DNA of 64,000 nt from Vampirovibrio sp. (GTDB taxonomy: Bacteria; Cyanobacteriota; Vampirovibrionia; Vampirovibrionales; JAJTHC01), in the NCBI GenBank assembly GCA_024998755.1, contig JACEUU010000002.1, positions 478,045 through 542,044 on the forward strand, written 5' to 3'. Below the pieces are notes generated by a model. That model made no database searches, was not told where the DNA came from, and saw only the letters and a program-made list of their open reading frames with translations. Positions within the stretch are counted from its first letter, which is position 1. Every line of letters starts with the position of its first letter. This document shows positions 1 to 8,857 of the stretch, piece by piece. Both the position numbers and the translations under genes were made by a program.

Positions 1-6
1 TTAGGT

Positions 7-3000
7 ATGCAGGCTAATTTAGGCAAACTAGCCCCTGAAGAACAAACAAAAGTAGATGAAGAATTAGCAAAAGTTCGGCAATATTCTCAACCTCGGCAAG
101 TTGCGGGCGATACGTTTCAATCTTCTTCCGCTACACCCAGAAGTGGGGCAGACGTAGCCAACCCTTACGAACAATTCAACCCAACTATGACGGATGAGAA
201 TAACGTTCCGCCACAAGAAGTCTACCCACAACAACAATCAGAGGATAAAGATAATACTGCCTATGGAAATTATGGGGTAGACCCTTCCCAACAACAACAA
301 ATGACACCCGAACAAGCCCAAATGCTACAACAAATGCTAGCAGGCGGCGGCGGTGCACCCGCAGGTACTGCCAATGGGGCAGGTGGTGTAAAAGGTATGG
401 CACAAAATGCCGGTTCAACAGCGTTGACCCTACTAGAAAAAACCAATGAAGGGCTATTGTCTGGTGCTAAAGGGTTGGTTTTTGGTAACCCAGATATTAC
501 GTTAGCACAAGGAGCGGCTACGGTAGGTGCTGCGTTTGTTATTGCTAACGCTGGCGGTTTAGCCTTAAACAAACTGCATGGCTACGATTTCGCTGGTGGT
601 ATGGCACTAACCAAAGAAGGGGCGGAAGCCGTTGGGAAATCACCCATTGCGAAGTTGGCTCAATTAGTAGATAAAGTGCAAATTGGCTTCAAAGGAGCCG
701 ATGGCAAGTCATTTTCAGCAGGGTATTTAGATGGCGTAAAATGGATGCCAGATACGGTTAAACGGGTTTTAGGCAACAACCAAGCCCTTAAACAACGTCA
801 AAACATGGTTACAGACGAAATCATGCACGGCGATATTCAACAGTACTTCAATACGTTTTTTGACCATATGTTTGGCAAAACAGTTCAAAATGCCGATGGC
901 ACATTTTCCTTTGAAAATAGAGGCATGGTAGGCGAAAATGGCAATTTAGTACCGCCACGATTCAGAACCCACTTTGAAGGCACAGCGGATAAGCCCGGTA
1001 TTATTACTGCTAAACGCTTATTCCATATTAAAAACTTAACCTACGACCCTGCGGATAGCGAAATGATGGGGCATATGACCCATAAATTGCTAGAACAAGT
1101 TAGCAACGCTGGTTGGGGCGATGGCTTTTTCTCTGCAAAAGACAATGTTTTACCGATAGCTGAAAGAGAAAAACTCATTCAAAAGCTATTAGATGCTCAT
1201 AACGACTTAAAATTAGATTCTAAAAAAGCTGCTTTTGCGACCTTGCCCGATGGGATTGAATTACCAACCCTACTAGCCGAAAAAGCCGATAAACAAGTGA
1301 GCGAACATTTACAACACTTGTTTAAAGCCGAAGTGGTTGAACACGCCTTTGAAATGGATGAAAGTAGTGGTGAACTGCGTAAACTATTAGAACCCACGTT
1401 TAAAATCGTTCAAGAAAAAGTACCCGCATGGTCTAGCGAAGCACAGCTGGACTTGATGAAAAAGCAAGCCTATGGGCTGTTTAGTAAAGATTTAGGGGCT
1501 CAAAACCCTCGGGGTATAGCCCACGACGTACCTAAATTACTACATGATTTAGAAAAAGGCATTTTACCGACCGATAATTGGTTGGGTAAAGTAACCAATG
1601 GCGTAAAAGGCGTTGGTACGAATGTGCCCTTCAGCAACGAAGCACGGCAGCTATTCTGGAAAGAAGGGTGGGATGTACCCAACGGCAAACGAGCTATGTT
1701 ACTAGCAGAACTAGAAAAGCATGAAAAAGCCTTCAACTTGCTTTATGGCGAAGAGGTTCATACGAAGAACTTGGCTGCTTTAAAAGAAACCAAAAGCTTC
1801 TACCAATTCCAAGATGTTGTGCGTAGCATGAAGCACGAAGGTAAGTTCCAGCTAGATTTAGGCTGGAAAGCCGGCGAATTTTACGACAACATTTTAAGCC
1901 GTGCGAAACAAATGTGTGCGGAAGATACGGGCCCTAGGGTAATGACAGCCCAAGCCGTCGACAATATGGGCGTTAGTGGGTTAGGTAGAATTGTACCCAC
2001 CTTTACCCATTGGTTCAAAAATATGTGGGTAGGTAACCCGTTTGAACACCTCAGTGGCTTGTTAGAAACCGCCCACTTTAGTAACCAAGAAGGCAAAGGG
2101 CTAGAAAAACTAGGGAAAGCCGTTTTGGGTAGTGGTAGTTTGCAAAATAGATTTGGCAGATTAGCCTTTATGATGGGTGCGATGATGGCATTCACGCAAT
2201 CTATCGGGGCTTCGTTCAAAGAAAGAAATCCGAAGTTTACCACCATGCCACCAGCCAACGGTAAGCCAGAAAAAGATAAACCAACGGCAACGATGACTGC
2301 ACTACCGCAAGTACCCCTAGCAATAGGGTCAAACATTGCTTCAGCTGCTGGGGTAAAAGGTTTAGGTGTAGGCGGTAATATGATGGCAGCTAACACGCCA
2401 CCAGAGTCTATGTTTACGGGCAACACAATGCAGCAATCAGGTGGTGTTAGCCCAATGGGCTTTGTAGCCCCTAGAAAAGCAACCGAAACGGCTGAAGATA
2501 AAACCAAAGCCACTACCAACCCTGCACAAGCCATGGCAACAGTAGAGGGTGCTAAACAACAGGCATACAACCCCAATATTGGCGATATGAGCAGAGCCTT
2601 TGGACGGGAATTTATTTCTGCGGGCTTAGGGTTTATGGTCTTTATGGGCTTGTTTAACTCTATCAACACGCAAACGCAGTGGCTAACAAAAGCCATGGGC
2701 AGGTTTGGACCGCAAACCTTTAAATGGCCGATACCCTTTGGTGGCCCACTCAGAATGAACTGGTTGGGTGCAGCCATTAACTTAGGTGGTGGTTTACTAC
2801 TGATGCCCGTTATTTCCAACGCCATGATCAAAGTTTCAGACACTGTTTTTGGCAAACCACAGTACATTAAAGTGGAAGAAGCGGTTAAAAAGCAGGAAGA
2901 AGCCAAACGTAAGGCGGATGATTTAGCCAAAAAGCAACAAAAAGCCCTAGCAAAAGCGGGTGGGTTACCGCAAGGGTTTAATCCGGCAATGTTAGCTTCG

Positions 3001-3033
3001 CAATCGCCCACATTGCCGTATAGTCCACAATAA
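7..3033 (+). CDS. Large unrecognised membrane-associated protein (1008 aa, 5' end possibly outside window)
   Basis: I do not recognise this family. The first ~110 residues are rich in Gln, Pro and Gly and look disordered. Hydrophobic Gly/Ala segments occur near residues 160-190, 720-740, 870-890 and 915-945, so it may span or associate with membrane. The last ~60 residues begin with a Lys/Glu/Ala-rich helical stretch. The frame is open to the left edge (codons TTA GGT precede the ATG), so the true start may lie upstream. The stop is followed immediately by a MITE. A long open frame on the opposite strand (1881-3080) is a composition shadow. Function unknown; the 451-aa protein at 42966-44321 has a similar mixed soluble/hydrophobic character but I cannot show homology. 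Confidence 0.7.
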   Translation: MQANLGKLAPEEQTKVDEELAKVRQYSQPRQVAGDTFQSSSATPRSGADVANPYEQFNPTMTDENNVPPQEVYPQQQSEDKDNTAYGNYGVDPSQQQQMTPEQAQMLQQMLAGGGGAPAGTANGAGGVKGMAQNAGSTALTLLEKTNEGLLSGAKGLVFGNPDITLAQGAATVGAAFVIANAGGLALNKLHGYDFAGGMALTKEGAEAVGKSPIAKLAQLVDKVQIGFKGADGKSFSAGYLDGVKWMPDTVKRVLGNNQALKQRQNMVTDEIMHGDIQQYFNTFFDHMFGKTVQNADGTFSFENRGMVGENGNLVPPRFRTHFEGTADKPGIITAKRLFHIKNLTYDPADSEMMGHMTHKLLEQVSNAGWGDGFFSAKDNVLPIAEREKLIQKLLDAHNDLKLDSKKAAFATLPDGIELPTLLAEKADKQVSEHLQHLFKAEVVEHAFEMDESSGELRKLLEPTFKIVQEKVPAWSSEAQLDLMKKQAYGLFSKDLGAQNPRGIAHDVPKLLHDLEKGILPTDNWLGKVTNGVKGVGTNVPFSNEARQLFWKEGWDVPNGKRAMLLAELEKHEKAFNLLYGEEVHTKNLAALKETKSFYQFQDVVRSMKHEGKFQLDLGWKAGEFYDNILSRAKQMCAEDTGPRVMTAQAVDNMGVSGLGRIVPTFTHWFKNMWVGNPFEHLSGLLETAHFSNQEGKGLEKLGKAVLGSGSLQNRFGRLAFMMGAMMAFTQSIGASFKERNPKFTTMPPANGKPEKDKPTATMTALPQVPLAIGSNIASAAGVKGLGVGGNMMAANTPPESMFTGNTMQQSGGVSPMGFVAPRKATETAEDKTKATTNPAQAMATVEGAKQQAYNPNIGDMSRAFGREFISAGLGFMVFMGLFNSINTQTQWLTKAMGRFGPQTFKWPIPFGGPLRMNWLGAAINLGGGLLLMPVISNAMIKVSDTVFGKPQYIKVEEAVKKQEEAKRKADDLAKKQQKALAKAGGLPQGFNPAMLASQSPTLPYSPQ

Positions 3034-3381
3034 TACCATTTCAAAGATTGAATAGCGTACCAACCAGTAGGAACGGCCATCGGGTTAATCGCTTCGGGCT
3101 AAGGTGTATGCGTAAGGGGGGACTGGCGTCAGCCCCCCCTTACAACCCCCCACCGCTTAAGGGGCAGTTCGCCACCCCCTTAAGAAACCCCAGGGGAACA
3201 ACTGGTTAATTGGCTTACATGTACGTTGAAAATAGGCTTGAGCGGAAGCTAGAGGCTCCCTAAATGCTCTGCTTCGCTACGCTCGCACCAGCCTATCTCC
3301 AACTAATCATGAATCAATCGTTTAACCAACGTGCTGATTAAAATCCTCATAATAGCAGGCTATTCAATTGTTGAAATGGTA
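3034..3381. repeat. 348-bp MITE-like element between convergent genes
   Basis: The element starts with TACCATTTCAA and ends with its near-perfect inverted copy TTGAAATGGTA; the inverted ends continue for about 24 bp, through ATTGAATAGC. It begins right after the stop of the upstream gene and ends right before the stop codon of ribD, filling the whole gap. Inside are G/C-run hairpins, an inverted partial copy of another repeat (CCAACCAGTAGGAACG, also at 39.4 and 61.9 kb), and a copy of the 79-nt structured repeat. TA at the termini and the AATAGCG motif resemble the IS630 ends in this window. Confidence 0.75.
3225..3303 (+). repeat. 79-nt structured repeat, copy 1
   Basis: The outer arms GTTGAAAATAGGCT and AGCCTATCTCCAAC can pair. 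An inner stem AGCGGAAGC / GCTTCGCT lies within. Near-identical copies are at 7010-7088 and 42807-42881, all in the same orientation. In copy 2 a T-A pair of the outer stem is replaced by G-C, which supports a conserved fold. Confidence 0.7.
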
Positions 3382-4596
3382 CTAAGATTCCACCCTATGA
3401 AGAACCAGCAACGCATCTTCACCAATATGAGCAACGTTAAACAAGCTAAAGCTAGCACCTATGGGTAATTTCCATGGAATGTTAGCCTGTTGAAAACACG
3501 CTATTGCAGACGCATCGCCCAGTAGTTTTGGGCTAATAAAAGCATAAACATCATCTACCAATTGGTCAGCTTGTAAAAACGCAGACGTCAATTTTCCGCC
3601 ACCTTCCACCCAAACCTTCCCAATATCCGCTTCGTGTAAAACTCGCAACACATCAGCTAAATCCAGCCCACACCCAGTGCTATTCAAAGCAGCCGAAAGC
3701 ACCTTAACGCCTTTCGTTTTTAACGTTTCCAGATGCGTTTTATTGATGGAAACCCCTTCGCCCATTATCACCCAAGTTGGGGCTAGCGTGGTATCAAAAA
3801 TTTGATACTCTACAGGATTCAATCGCAACGCGGTATCTACAACTACTCTAACAGGCGGACGCACGGGCAAAATGTCAGACTGTCTGCAAGTAAAAGAAGG
3901 GTTATCCGCCGCAACTGTGCTAGCAGACGTTAGCAATGCATCAAACCCAGCCCGCATACCATGCACCCACGTTCTGGCTGGTGGGGCGGTAATCCACTGG
4001 CTATGCCCTTGGCGTGTGGCTAGTTTGCCATCAAGGGTTTGAGCCCATTTCAGTGCTACAAATGGACGGTTCTGCTCAATGCGAGTAAAAAATGCCCTAT
4101 TCACCTGCTGGCACAACGCTTCCAACACCCCCGTTTGCACTTCAATACCAGCACACAGTAAGGCTTCAATGCCAGTGCCTGCTACCAAGGGGTTGGCATC
4201 TTTACAACCAACAACCACTTTTTGAATGCCTGACTGAATGATGCTTCGGGTACAAGGCGGGGTTTTTCCCCAATGGTTACAGGGTTCTAGGGTTACCACT
4301 AGCGTGCTACCTTGGGGAATGATACCCGCTGATTCAAGGGCAATGGGTTCTGCATGAGGTTTGCCGGCTTCAGCGTGCCAACCAGTGCCGATTATTTTCC
4401 CTTGAGGGTCAAGCACCATCGCCCCGACGAGTGGATTAGGCGAAACCCCGCCCCACCCATTCAATGAAAGACGAACGCTATCTAACATCCAATGTTCTGC
4501 TGGTGAAAGCGATTGAAACGGCGTAGGCAAAACAGGGGCTAACAACGGTGTTAGCACCTGTTCAATAGTGGTATAAGGCAAGGTAGGCTTAGTCAT
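3382..4596 (-). CDS. ribD: Bifunctional riboflavin deaminase/reductase RibD
   Basis: RibD catalyses the second and third steps of riboflavin synthesis: deamination of the pyrimidinone and reduction of its ribosyl side chain. The N-terminal cytidine-deaminase-type zinc site is visible as HAEPIAL and PCNHWGKTPPCT (HxE and PCxxxGxTPPC). The C-terminal reductase domain starts around KWAQTLDGKLAT and carries the usual substrate motifs. At 404 aa it is slightly long for the family because of ~28 extra N-terminal residues. It follows the HEAT-repeat gene by 8 nt on the same strand, so the two are probably cotranscribed. No other rib gene and no FMN riboswitch is seen. The stop codon abuts the MITE at 3034-3381. 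Confidence 0.95.
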   Translation of the reverse strand: MTKPTLPYTTIEQVLTPLLAPVLPTPFQSLSPAEHWMLDSVRLSLNGWGGVSPNPLVGAMVLDPQGKIIGTGWHAEAGKPHAEPIALESAGIIPQGSTLVVTLEPCNHWGKTPPCTRSIIQSGIQKVVVGCKDANPLVAGTGIEALLCAGIEVQTGVLEALCQQVNRAFFTRIEQNRPFVALKWAQTLDGKLATRQGHSQWITAPPARTWVHGMRAGFDALLTSASTVAADNPSFTCRQSDILPVRPPVRVVVDTALRLNPVEYQIFDTTLAPTWVIMGEGVSINKTHLETLKTKGVKVLSAALNSTGCGLDLADVLRVLHEADIGKVWVEGGGKLTSAFLQADQLVDDVYAFISPKLLGDASAIACFQQANIPWKLPIGASFSLFNVAHIGEDALLVLHRVES

Positions 4597-4604
4597 AATC
4601 TATG

Positions 4605-5384
4605 TTATACCTGTGCCATTTGCTGTTTTTCTTCACGTTGTTTTTGGGCTAGCGTTACCAATACTTGGGCAGCCGCTGACCGTAACAACCATTGTTCGTC
4701 GCCCAAGGCTTGCAGTATTTGAGACATAACGCCCGCCAACACACTACTATTATTACGCTTCACCAATTCATGATAAGTGTTTAAAATATCAAGCCGTTTT
4801 CTATAAGCAAATTCGCCTTTGCTTTCGCTCAGTAATTTGGCATAAGTTTTCATTAAATCTGCCACAACACCGCTACCGAACTGGCTTAATGCCACGCTAA
4901 CCGCTTCCCGAACATCAGGACTATCATGCCCCAGCAAGCCCAAAATAGCAGGAACGGCTTCTTTGGCTTGCAATACACCTAAAGCTTTAACGCTAGGCAC
5001 AAGGGTAAAGGCTTCCGCATCTTTTAACCGATTAATTAATAACGGAATGGCAGATTTCAACCCTTCCTGTACTAATTGTTCTGCTTGCAGTTTGGGGGTA
5101 AGGGCTTTCGTGGGTGATTGTGTTTGCTTTTGCGTGTTAAAGCCCGTTTCGGTGTTTAGCCGAACGTGTCTACCTTCAAATTCAGCGTCAAACCCCGCCT
5201 GTTCAATAGCGGCAATGGCAACTTCTAAGGTTGGGAAGGCTTCCACTTCTTGCCCGTGCGGGTTGGGGATGCTTTTATTACCGTTAGGGGTTTGCAACAC
5301 CATAACAGGTATAACAAACAGACTAATGCTTTTGCCTTCAGCTGTTTTTGTAGAGGATAGTTGTTGTTTGATAGGAATGAACAC
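4605..5384 (-). CDS. HEAT-repeat protein of unknown function
   Basis: The start is GTG. Residues ~1-85 form a small alpha/beta domain without a recognised motif, followed by a Gln/Thr/Ser linker. From ~105 on there are HEAT/PBS-lyase-like helical repeats, for example KSAIPLLINRLKDAEAF and KEAVPAILGLLGHDSPDVRE (whose hallmark is D-x-x-x-R-x-x-A), and QALGDEQWLLRSAAAQVL. Such repeats usually mediate protein-protein contact. The gene ends 8 nt before ribD. The tRNA-Arg gene lies just upstream on the same strand. The substrate or partner cannot be read from the sequence. Confidence 0.8.
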   Translation of the reverse strand: MFIPIKQQLSSTKTAEGKSISLFVIPVMVLQTPNGNKSIPNPHGQEVEAFPTLEVAIAAIEQAGFDAEFEGRHVRLNTETGFNTQKQTQSPTKALTPKLQAEQLVQEGLKSAIPLLINRLKDAEAFTLVPSVKALGVLQAKEAVPAILGLLGHDSPDVREAVSVALSQFGSGVVADLMKTYAKLLSESKGEFAYRKRLDILNTYHELVKRNNSSVLAGVMSQILQALGDEQWLLRSAAAQVLVTLAQKQREEKQQMAQV

Positions 5385-5420
5385 TTAAAATCACAACCCT
5401 CTTTTTATCCCAAAAAAATA

Positions 5421-5494
5421 CACGCCGTGAGAGGTTCGAACTCCCGACCACTTGGTTCGAAGCCAAGTACTCTATCCAGCTGAGCTAACGGCGC
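5421..5494 (-). tRNA. tRNA-Arg (anticodon TCG)
   Basis: On the minus strand the cloverleaf is complete. The acceptor GCGCCGT pairs with ACGGCGT (one G-U), there is a D-arm with GCTCAGCTGGATAGAG, the anticodon stem is CTTGG/CCAAG around loop CTTCGAA (anticodon TCG), and the T-arm contains GTTCGAA. CCA is not encoded. It reads CGA codons. It sits just upstream of the HEAT-repeat gene. Confidence 0.95.
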
Positions 5495-5617
5495 ATGGAA
5501 ACCATCGAAAATTAACAGCATAACCTACCTACACTATCCCCAAAAAAGCAAAAAAATGCAAGTAAAACTAAAATAAAAGCTTAACGCCCATTCAAAAATT
5601 GAATGACGTTATTGTCT

Positions 5618-6712
5618 GGCGGATTAAAGTAAGAAGTGTTTCACAAGGGAGGGAGCGGTTAGCCACTGGTTGTAGTATCTTTTTATTAACGACAATAAAA
5701 AGGAGATACACACAAATGCCCAAAGGCTACCAACAACTAACCGCCATCCAACGATCTCAAATAAACGCCCTCAAGTCAATCAACCTGTCCAACAGACGCA
5801 TCGCCAAAGTATTAGCCATTTCACACACAACCATTAACAACGAACTGAAAAGAAACACAGGCAAACGAGGCTATAGACACCAACAAGCCCACCAAAAAGC
5901 AACCACCCGAAAACACCGAGCCAAACCACACCTCAAAAAATTAACAACCGACATTGTAACGATTATCAAAGAAAAAATTACCCAAGAACAATGGAGTCCA
6001 CAACAAATATCAGAATGGCTAAAACTCAATCATAACAAGAAAATTAGCCACGAAACTATCTACCAACACATCTACCAAGACAAGGAAAATGGCGGTTCTC
6101 TGTACACTCAGCTCCGTCGAAAAAGCAGAGCCTACCAAAAACGAGTCAACGGTAAACCCACCCGAGGGCAAATTGTCGGTAGAGTCGACATTAGCCAAAG
6201 ACCTGAAATCGTCGAAACCAGAAGTAGACTGGGCGATTGGGAAGCTGACACCGTGGTCGGGAAGAATCACCGAAGTGCCGTGGTTACCCTGGTAGAACGA
6301 AAAAGCAGAGTGTTAGTGGTGTTTAAGGTAGCCCGTTCAACGGCTGAAATGGTGAGTGTGGGTATTATTGAAGCCCTTAAGCACTTGCCAGTTAAGACGA
6401 TTACTTTTGACAATGGGAAGGAGTTTTCCTATCACCATAAAATAGCGTCAGCGTTGGGTGTAGAGACTTATTTTGCCAAACCTTACCATAGTTGGGAGCG
6501 TGGAAGCAATGAGAATACGAATGGATTGTTGCGTCAGTACTTTCCAAAGGGGACGGATTTTGGTATGGTTAGTGAGGCCGAAGTGTTGCAAGTTCAGCGG
6601 AAGTTGAATACTCGCCCGAGAAAATGCTTGGGCTTCAAGACGCCGTTAGAAGTGCTACAACCAGTGGCTAACCGCTCCCTCCCTTGTGAAACACTTCTTA
6701 CTTGAATCCGCC
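5618..6712 (+). mobile_element. Complete IS30-family element with 58-bp terminal inverted repeats
   Basis: The ends GGCGGATTAAAGTAAGAAG... (5618-5675) and ...CTTCTTACTTGAATCCGCC (6655-6712) are inverted copies over 58 bp with a single mismatch seen. A 3-bp direct repeat TCT flanks the element (5615-5617 and 6713-6715), as expected for a target duplication. The right inverted repeat encodes the C-terminal end of the transposase. The insertion sits in a repeat resembling a MITE end (TTCAAAAATTGAATGACGTTA). Confidence 0.92.
5716..6705 (+). CDS. IS30-family transposase
   Basis: This DDE transposase (329 aa) probably starts at the ATG at 5716, which has an AAGGAG Shine-Dalgarno 10 nt upstream; the open frame extends further upstream without support. 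The N-terminus carries the IS30 helix-turn-helix (QLTAIQRSQINALKSINLSN, then R-R-I-A and TTINNELKRN). The catalytic D-D-E is visible as GDWEADTVVG, ITFDNGKEFSYH and SWERGSNENTNGLLRQYFPK. The frame is intact, so the element may be active. Confidence 0.93.
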   Translation: MPKGYQQLTAIQRSQINALKSINLSNRRIAKVLAISHTTINNELKRNTGKRGYRHQQAHQKATTRKHRAKPHLKKLTTDIVTIIKEKITQEQWSPQQISEWLKLNHNKKISHETIYQHIYQDKENGGSLYTQLRRKSRAYQKRVNGKPTRGQIVGRVDISQRPEIVETRSRLGDWEADTVVGKNHRSAVVTLVERKSRVLVVFKVARSTAEMVSVGIIEALKHLPVKTITFDNGKEFSYHHKIASALGVETYFAKPYHSWERGSNENTNGLLRQYFPKGTDFGMVSEAEVLQVQRKLNTRPRKCLGFKTPLEVLQPVANRSLPCETLLT

Positions 6713-7171
6713 TCTTTATAGAGACCTCTGCAAAAAACCAAGAAAAACCATCCACGTCATGTTGAGCTAATGCGAAACATCTCCTGTGCTTGCCTTTGGC
6801 GATTCTTCACCGTCGTTCAGAATGACAAAATACGCTATAGTATTTTAAAAAATTACACTTCAAAACAATAATGCGGAATACTTGGTAGCACTGGGCTTAG
6901 AGCTTCATGGGGGGTGGTCAAATACCACCCCCCAAACCCCCCGCAAATTTAAGGGGGCTCCACGCCCCCTTAAAAATCCCCTCTCAAGGGCTGATTTGTT
7001 GGCTTCCACGTTAGAAAGAGGCTTGAGCGGAAGCTAGAGGCTCCCTAAATGCTCTGCTTCGCTACGTTCGCACCAGCCTCTTCCCAACTAGGTATGATTT
7101 GAAGCTTAAACTATCAGCTTAAACTTAATAATAATAGGCTTTCCGCAGTTTGGTTAGGAAGCGTAAAACGG
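6713..7171. repeat. Gene-free repeat tract (GTCATGTTGAGC palindrome plus MITE-like unit)
   Basis: Positions ~6755-6830 hold an imperfect palindrome running from GTCATGTTGAGC to GTTCAGAATGAC, a repeat type common in many bacterial genomes. From ~6868 (TGCGGAA) to ~7146 (TTCCGCA) is a composite unit. It has a GGGGTGGT.../ACCACCCC hairpin, a second G/C hairpin AAGGGGGC/GCCCCCTT, and copy 2 of the 79-nt structured repeat at 7010-7088. Its tail is alignable with the 3034-3381 element. No coding capacity is seen. Confidence 0.65.
7010..7088 (+). repeat. 79-nt structured repeat, copy 2
   Basis: Same length as copy 1 (3225-3303) and nearly identical. The outer stem uses AGAGGCT/AGCCTCT where copy 1 has ATAGGCT/AGCCTAT, a compensated pair change. 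The inner stem AGCGGAAGC/GCTTCGCT is retained. Confidence 0.7.
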
Positions 7172-8833
7172 TTAATTGATATGAGTAGACACTAAAACAG
7201 ACGAGAGGGTAGGCATAGCAGACGAAACCCCACCAAAAAGCCCCAACAACTGCTGGGTAAAGTCTTCTACCCCCGAAAGTAACGACCGCTTTCGCCCATT
7301 ATGCCGTAAGGCATCTGTTAATTCTACTTCATCCATTAGCTGAGCCATTGCAAACGCCACTTGCAACGGTTCATGCGGTTCCAACAATAACGAAGCCTTC
7401 TGACTCCATTCTTCCAAATGCCCCACCTTACTAATTACCACAGGGCATTGCACCACCAAGGCTTCCAACACACTTAAGCCCAGCCCTAATTCTCGTTCCG
7501 CCGGTACATAAAATAATCCTTTAGCACTAGCGTAAAGCGTCAATAACAAAGCGGAAGGCACATTGCCATGTAAATGAACCCGAGCCTGTAAGTTGGCAGG
7601 CAACGCTTCTTCCAGCAATTTTTGATAGGCGGGAAAATCTGCCAAGCCAAGCCCAACAATGACCAAATGCGTTGGGGACGACTGTTTTTTTTCAGTGGAT
7701 TGCAGGTCATTTTCAGTGTCTGAATCCGTCGTTGGGTCTTCAGCATCCGCTTCACGAATATCATGAAAACATTCAAACCCTGCTAGCACGGTATGAAACC
7801 ACCGAAACGACCGGTTTTTATCAATCACCACCAAGAAAAATGGGGCATCAACAGGTAAGCCAACGGTTTCCAAAAATGCAGGAGCTTGGCTTAATTTCTT
7901 GAGGGCTTTTCGTTTTTCGTTGGTTAATTTAAACAGGGAATCGACACACGGGTAAAGCACCTTAACTTGGTTGGCATTCACTAAAGGGAAACACGCTAAA
8001 CATTGTGATTGATGCCAGTAGGAGGGCATTAACAGTACATCTGCCGGTTGTAAAACTTGGAGTAGTATTTCAGTCATCACAGGGCGTAATTCTTCATCCA
8101 ACAACAGTTGGGTATCAAAATCCGTCGTAAAATAAATAACTGTGGGAGGGTGTGGTTCTTTAGCATTTAGTGGGCTATTGAGAAAGTTAATTAGCCCGAA
8201 ACAAAGCCCTTGCCCCTCCCAGCCTTCGTTTATTGGAGGATTCAGCGAAGCTTGAATCAGCCGTTGTTGAATGAAAGTATAGCCCCATTGCAAAGGGGCA
8301 AACAGGCATTTCAATAAGGTTTTTTTCAACTTCTGTTTCCAGTTAAGATCTGTTTTAGCCTGTTCAAGCAAGTGCGAAAGTAGGTTAAGCTGGTTGTGCT
8401 GTTCCGTTAGCCAAGCTTGGTAAGGCATACTGAACTGAAACGTCCATAAGCCCTGCAATAAAGGCACTAATACCGGATTAAACGCCTGCTTAGCATACCG
8501 TAACAACCCCACCAATTGGGTAATGTGTTGCGTAATACCCACCACAGCCACAAAAGGCATTTCAGGGTGATGCGGTAACGCCAATAAGCCTTGTACAATG
8601 GTACTAGCCAGCCGAATTTCCGCCGTTTCAAACGGATGATTTTCATTTTTACCTAGGCTGGCCTTACTCCATCGGCTAGCATCAACCCACAAAAGCCAAG
8701 ACGGTGCTTCAGACGCTTTGATACGATACGGCAAGTTATACGCATCTACCAATCTAGGCTGACTAAAGCCTAACCGAAAAAGGCTTCGGTTAGCAACCCA
8801 CGAGGCTGAAATCTGTTGCCAAAGGGCATTCAT
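7172..8833 (-). CDS. Glycosyltransferase, GT4-like (GT-B fold)
   Basis: 553 aa. The C-terminal half has the nucleotide-sugar-binding half of a GT-B glycosyltransferase. A strand motif HLVIVGLGLADFPAYQKLL is followed by RVHLHGNVPSALLLTLYASA. Then comes the E-x7-E-like loop region (PAERELGLGLSVLEALVVQC) and PVVISKVGHLEEW. The N-terminal ~300 residues are poorly conserved to my eye, and a Gln/Asp/Glu-rich loop near 380 interrupts the C-terminal domain. The acceptor is unknown; cell-surface polysaccharide is the usual role for the family. It starts 24 nt after mtnP on the same strand, so they are likely cotranscribed although functionally unrelated. Confidence 0.75.
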   Translation of the reverse strand: MNALWQQISASWVANRSLFRLGFSQPRLVDAYNLPYRIKASEAPSWLLWVDASRWSKASLGKNENHPFETAEIRLASTIVQGLLALPHHPEMPFVAVVGITQHITQLVGLLRYAKQAFNPVLVPLLQGLWTFQFSMPYQAWLTEQHNQLNLLSHLLEQAKTDLNWKQKLKKTLLKCLFAPLQWGYTFIQQRLIQASLNPPINEGWEGQGLCFGLINFLNSPLNAKEPHPPTVIYFTTDFDTQLLLDEELRPVMTEILLQVLQPADVLLMPSYWHQSQCLACFPLVNANQVKVLYPCVDSLFKLTNEKRKALKKLSQAPAFLETVGLPVDAPFFLVVIDKNRSFRWFHTVLAGFECFHDIREADAEDPTTDSDTENDLQSTEKKQSSPTHLVIVGLGLADFPAYQKLLEEALPANLQARVHLHGNVPSALLLTLYASAKGLFYVPAERELGLGLSVLEALVVQCPVVISKVGHLEEWSQKASLLLEPHEPLQVAFAMAQLMDEVELTDALRHNGRKRSLLSGVEDFTQQLLGLFGGVSSAMPTLSSVLVSTHIN

Positions 8834-8857
8834 AGTCGTAACGCACCTTTAATTTTT

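Noticed and set aside
1881..3080. 399-aa open frame on the minus strand
   Set aside because: It is antisense to the large plus-strand gene, has no recognisable domain and no ribosome site; a composition shadow.
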